6,452 nucleotides of DNA from positions 1 through 6,452 of the forward strand of contig DASYUM010000086.1 in assembly GCA_036001225.1 (NCBI GenBank), read 5' to 3'. Shown here one piece after another: positions 6,226 to 6,452 of this stretch. The stretch comes from DASYUM01 sp036001225 (GTDB lineage Bacteria; Methylomirabilota; Methylomirabilia; Rokubacteriales; DASRDR01). The notes beneath the pieces are model-generated. The model saw only the letters and a list, made by a program, of their open reading frames with translations, ran no database searches and was not told where the DNA came from. Positions within the stretch are counted from its first letter, which is position 1, and each line of letters begins with the position of its first letter. Both the position numbers and the translations under genes were made by a program.

Positions 6226-6452
6226 TCGAGGAAACCCGGCTTCCCGAGTCGGTCATGGCCGAGCTCGCGAAGCTCATCCCGGGACCCGAGCCGCACCTGG
6301 AGGTCCGCATCCCGCGGATCCCGGTCGCCGAGGAAGCGCTGACCCGCCGCATCATCCCGGTCTCGGATCCCAAGCTCGATGGCAACGAGCTACGCTACGT
6401 GACCCAGTGCGTCCAGTCGAGCTGGATCTCGTCGGCCGGACGGTTCGTGCGG
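6222..6452 (+). CDS. DegT/DnrJ/EryC1/StrS-family sugar aminotransferase, N-terminal part (cut by window edge)
   Basis: The first 77 codons are present and open to the right edge. Residues 45-56 read IPVSDPKLDGNE, and RYVTQCVQSSWISSAGRFV follows; this is the conserved beginning of PLP-dependent sugar aminotransferases that add an amino group to a nucleotide-linked keto-deoxy sugar (perosamine-synthase, PglE and LegC relatives). The PLP lysine and the rest of the fold are outside the window. About 43 residues precede the conserved block, more than in perosamine synthase-like members, which start almost at the IPV motif; LegC-like members do have a leader. The ATG overlaps the GT2 stop by 4 bp and has a good Shine-Dalgarno, so the leader is probably really translated. 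Which amino sugar is made cannot be told from this fragment. Confidence 0.85.
   Translation, partial: MIEETRLPESVMAELAKLIPGPEPHLEVRIPRIPVAEEALTRRIIPVSDPKLDGNELRYVTQCVQSSWISSAGRFVR

Noticed and set aside
1..6452. Mobile element, CRISPR array, defence system or RNA gene
   Set aside because: No transposase or integrase motifs, no regularly spaced direct repeats, no tRNA- or rRNA-like sequence, and all coding space is taken by glycan-assembly genes.

Overview
The window is a compact, GC-rich bacterial locus in which every gene lies on the plus strand. It encodes glycan assembly: four GT4-type glycosyltransferases, a SAM-dependent methyltransferase, a GT2 polyprenyl-phosphate-sugar-synthase-like glycosyltransferase, and the first 77 codons of a DegT/DnrJ/EryC1/StrS-type sugar aminotransferase that runs off the right edge. 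This gene mix is typical of a cell-surface polysaccharide, O-antigen or exopolysaccharide cluster. No polymerase, flippase or sugar-nucleotide dehydratase is in view, so the glycan cannot be named.

Layout. Bases 1-10 look like the end of a hairpin repeat. Positions 17-4626 hold four glycosyltransferases in a row, with start/stop overlaps of 8, 4 and 4 bp. Three of them (first, second, fourth) are paralogues with a GGAE N-terminal loop, an ESF(S)-type E-x7-E motif and a GRAYVE C-terminal signature. The third belongs to a different GT4 branch. A 130-bp non-coding gap (4627-4756) carries two perfect GC-rich hairpins. Then a methyltransferase (GTG start), a GT2 enzyme (GTG start, good Shine-Dalgarno) and the aminotransferase (ATG, good Shine-Dalgarno) follow, again with 4-bp overlaps. 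The window reads as two translationally coupled blocks separated by the hairpin gap. I see no tRNA, rRNA, CRISPR array, insertion sequence or integrase.

How the genes may work together (inference): the aminotransferase would help make a nucleotide-linked 4-amino-deoxy sugar, the GT4 enzymes would add sugars one after another to a lipid-linked acceptor on the cytoplasmic side, the GT2 enzyme would load a sugar onto a polyprenyl phosphate or extend the chain, and the methyltransferase could cap or decorate the glycan.

The organism is a high-GC bacterium. The hairpin element in the gap resembles, from memory only, intergenic repeats in Rokubacteria/Methylomirabilota-type soil genomes; that placement is tentative. 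The most notable non-coding signal is that the right arm of the large hairpin (CCCCCCTCCG) recurs at the very start of the window. Each copy sits 6-8 bases before a start codon that has no ribosome-binding site. I found no convincing new biological system beyond that.
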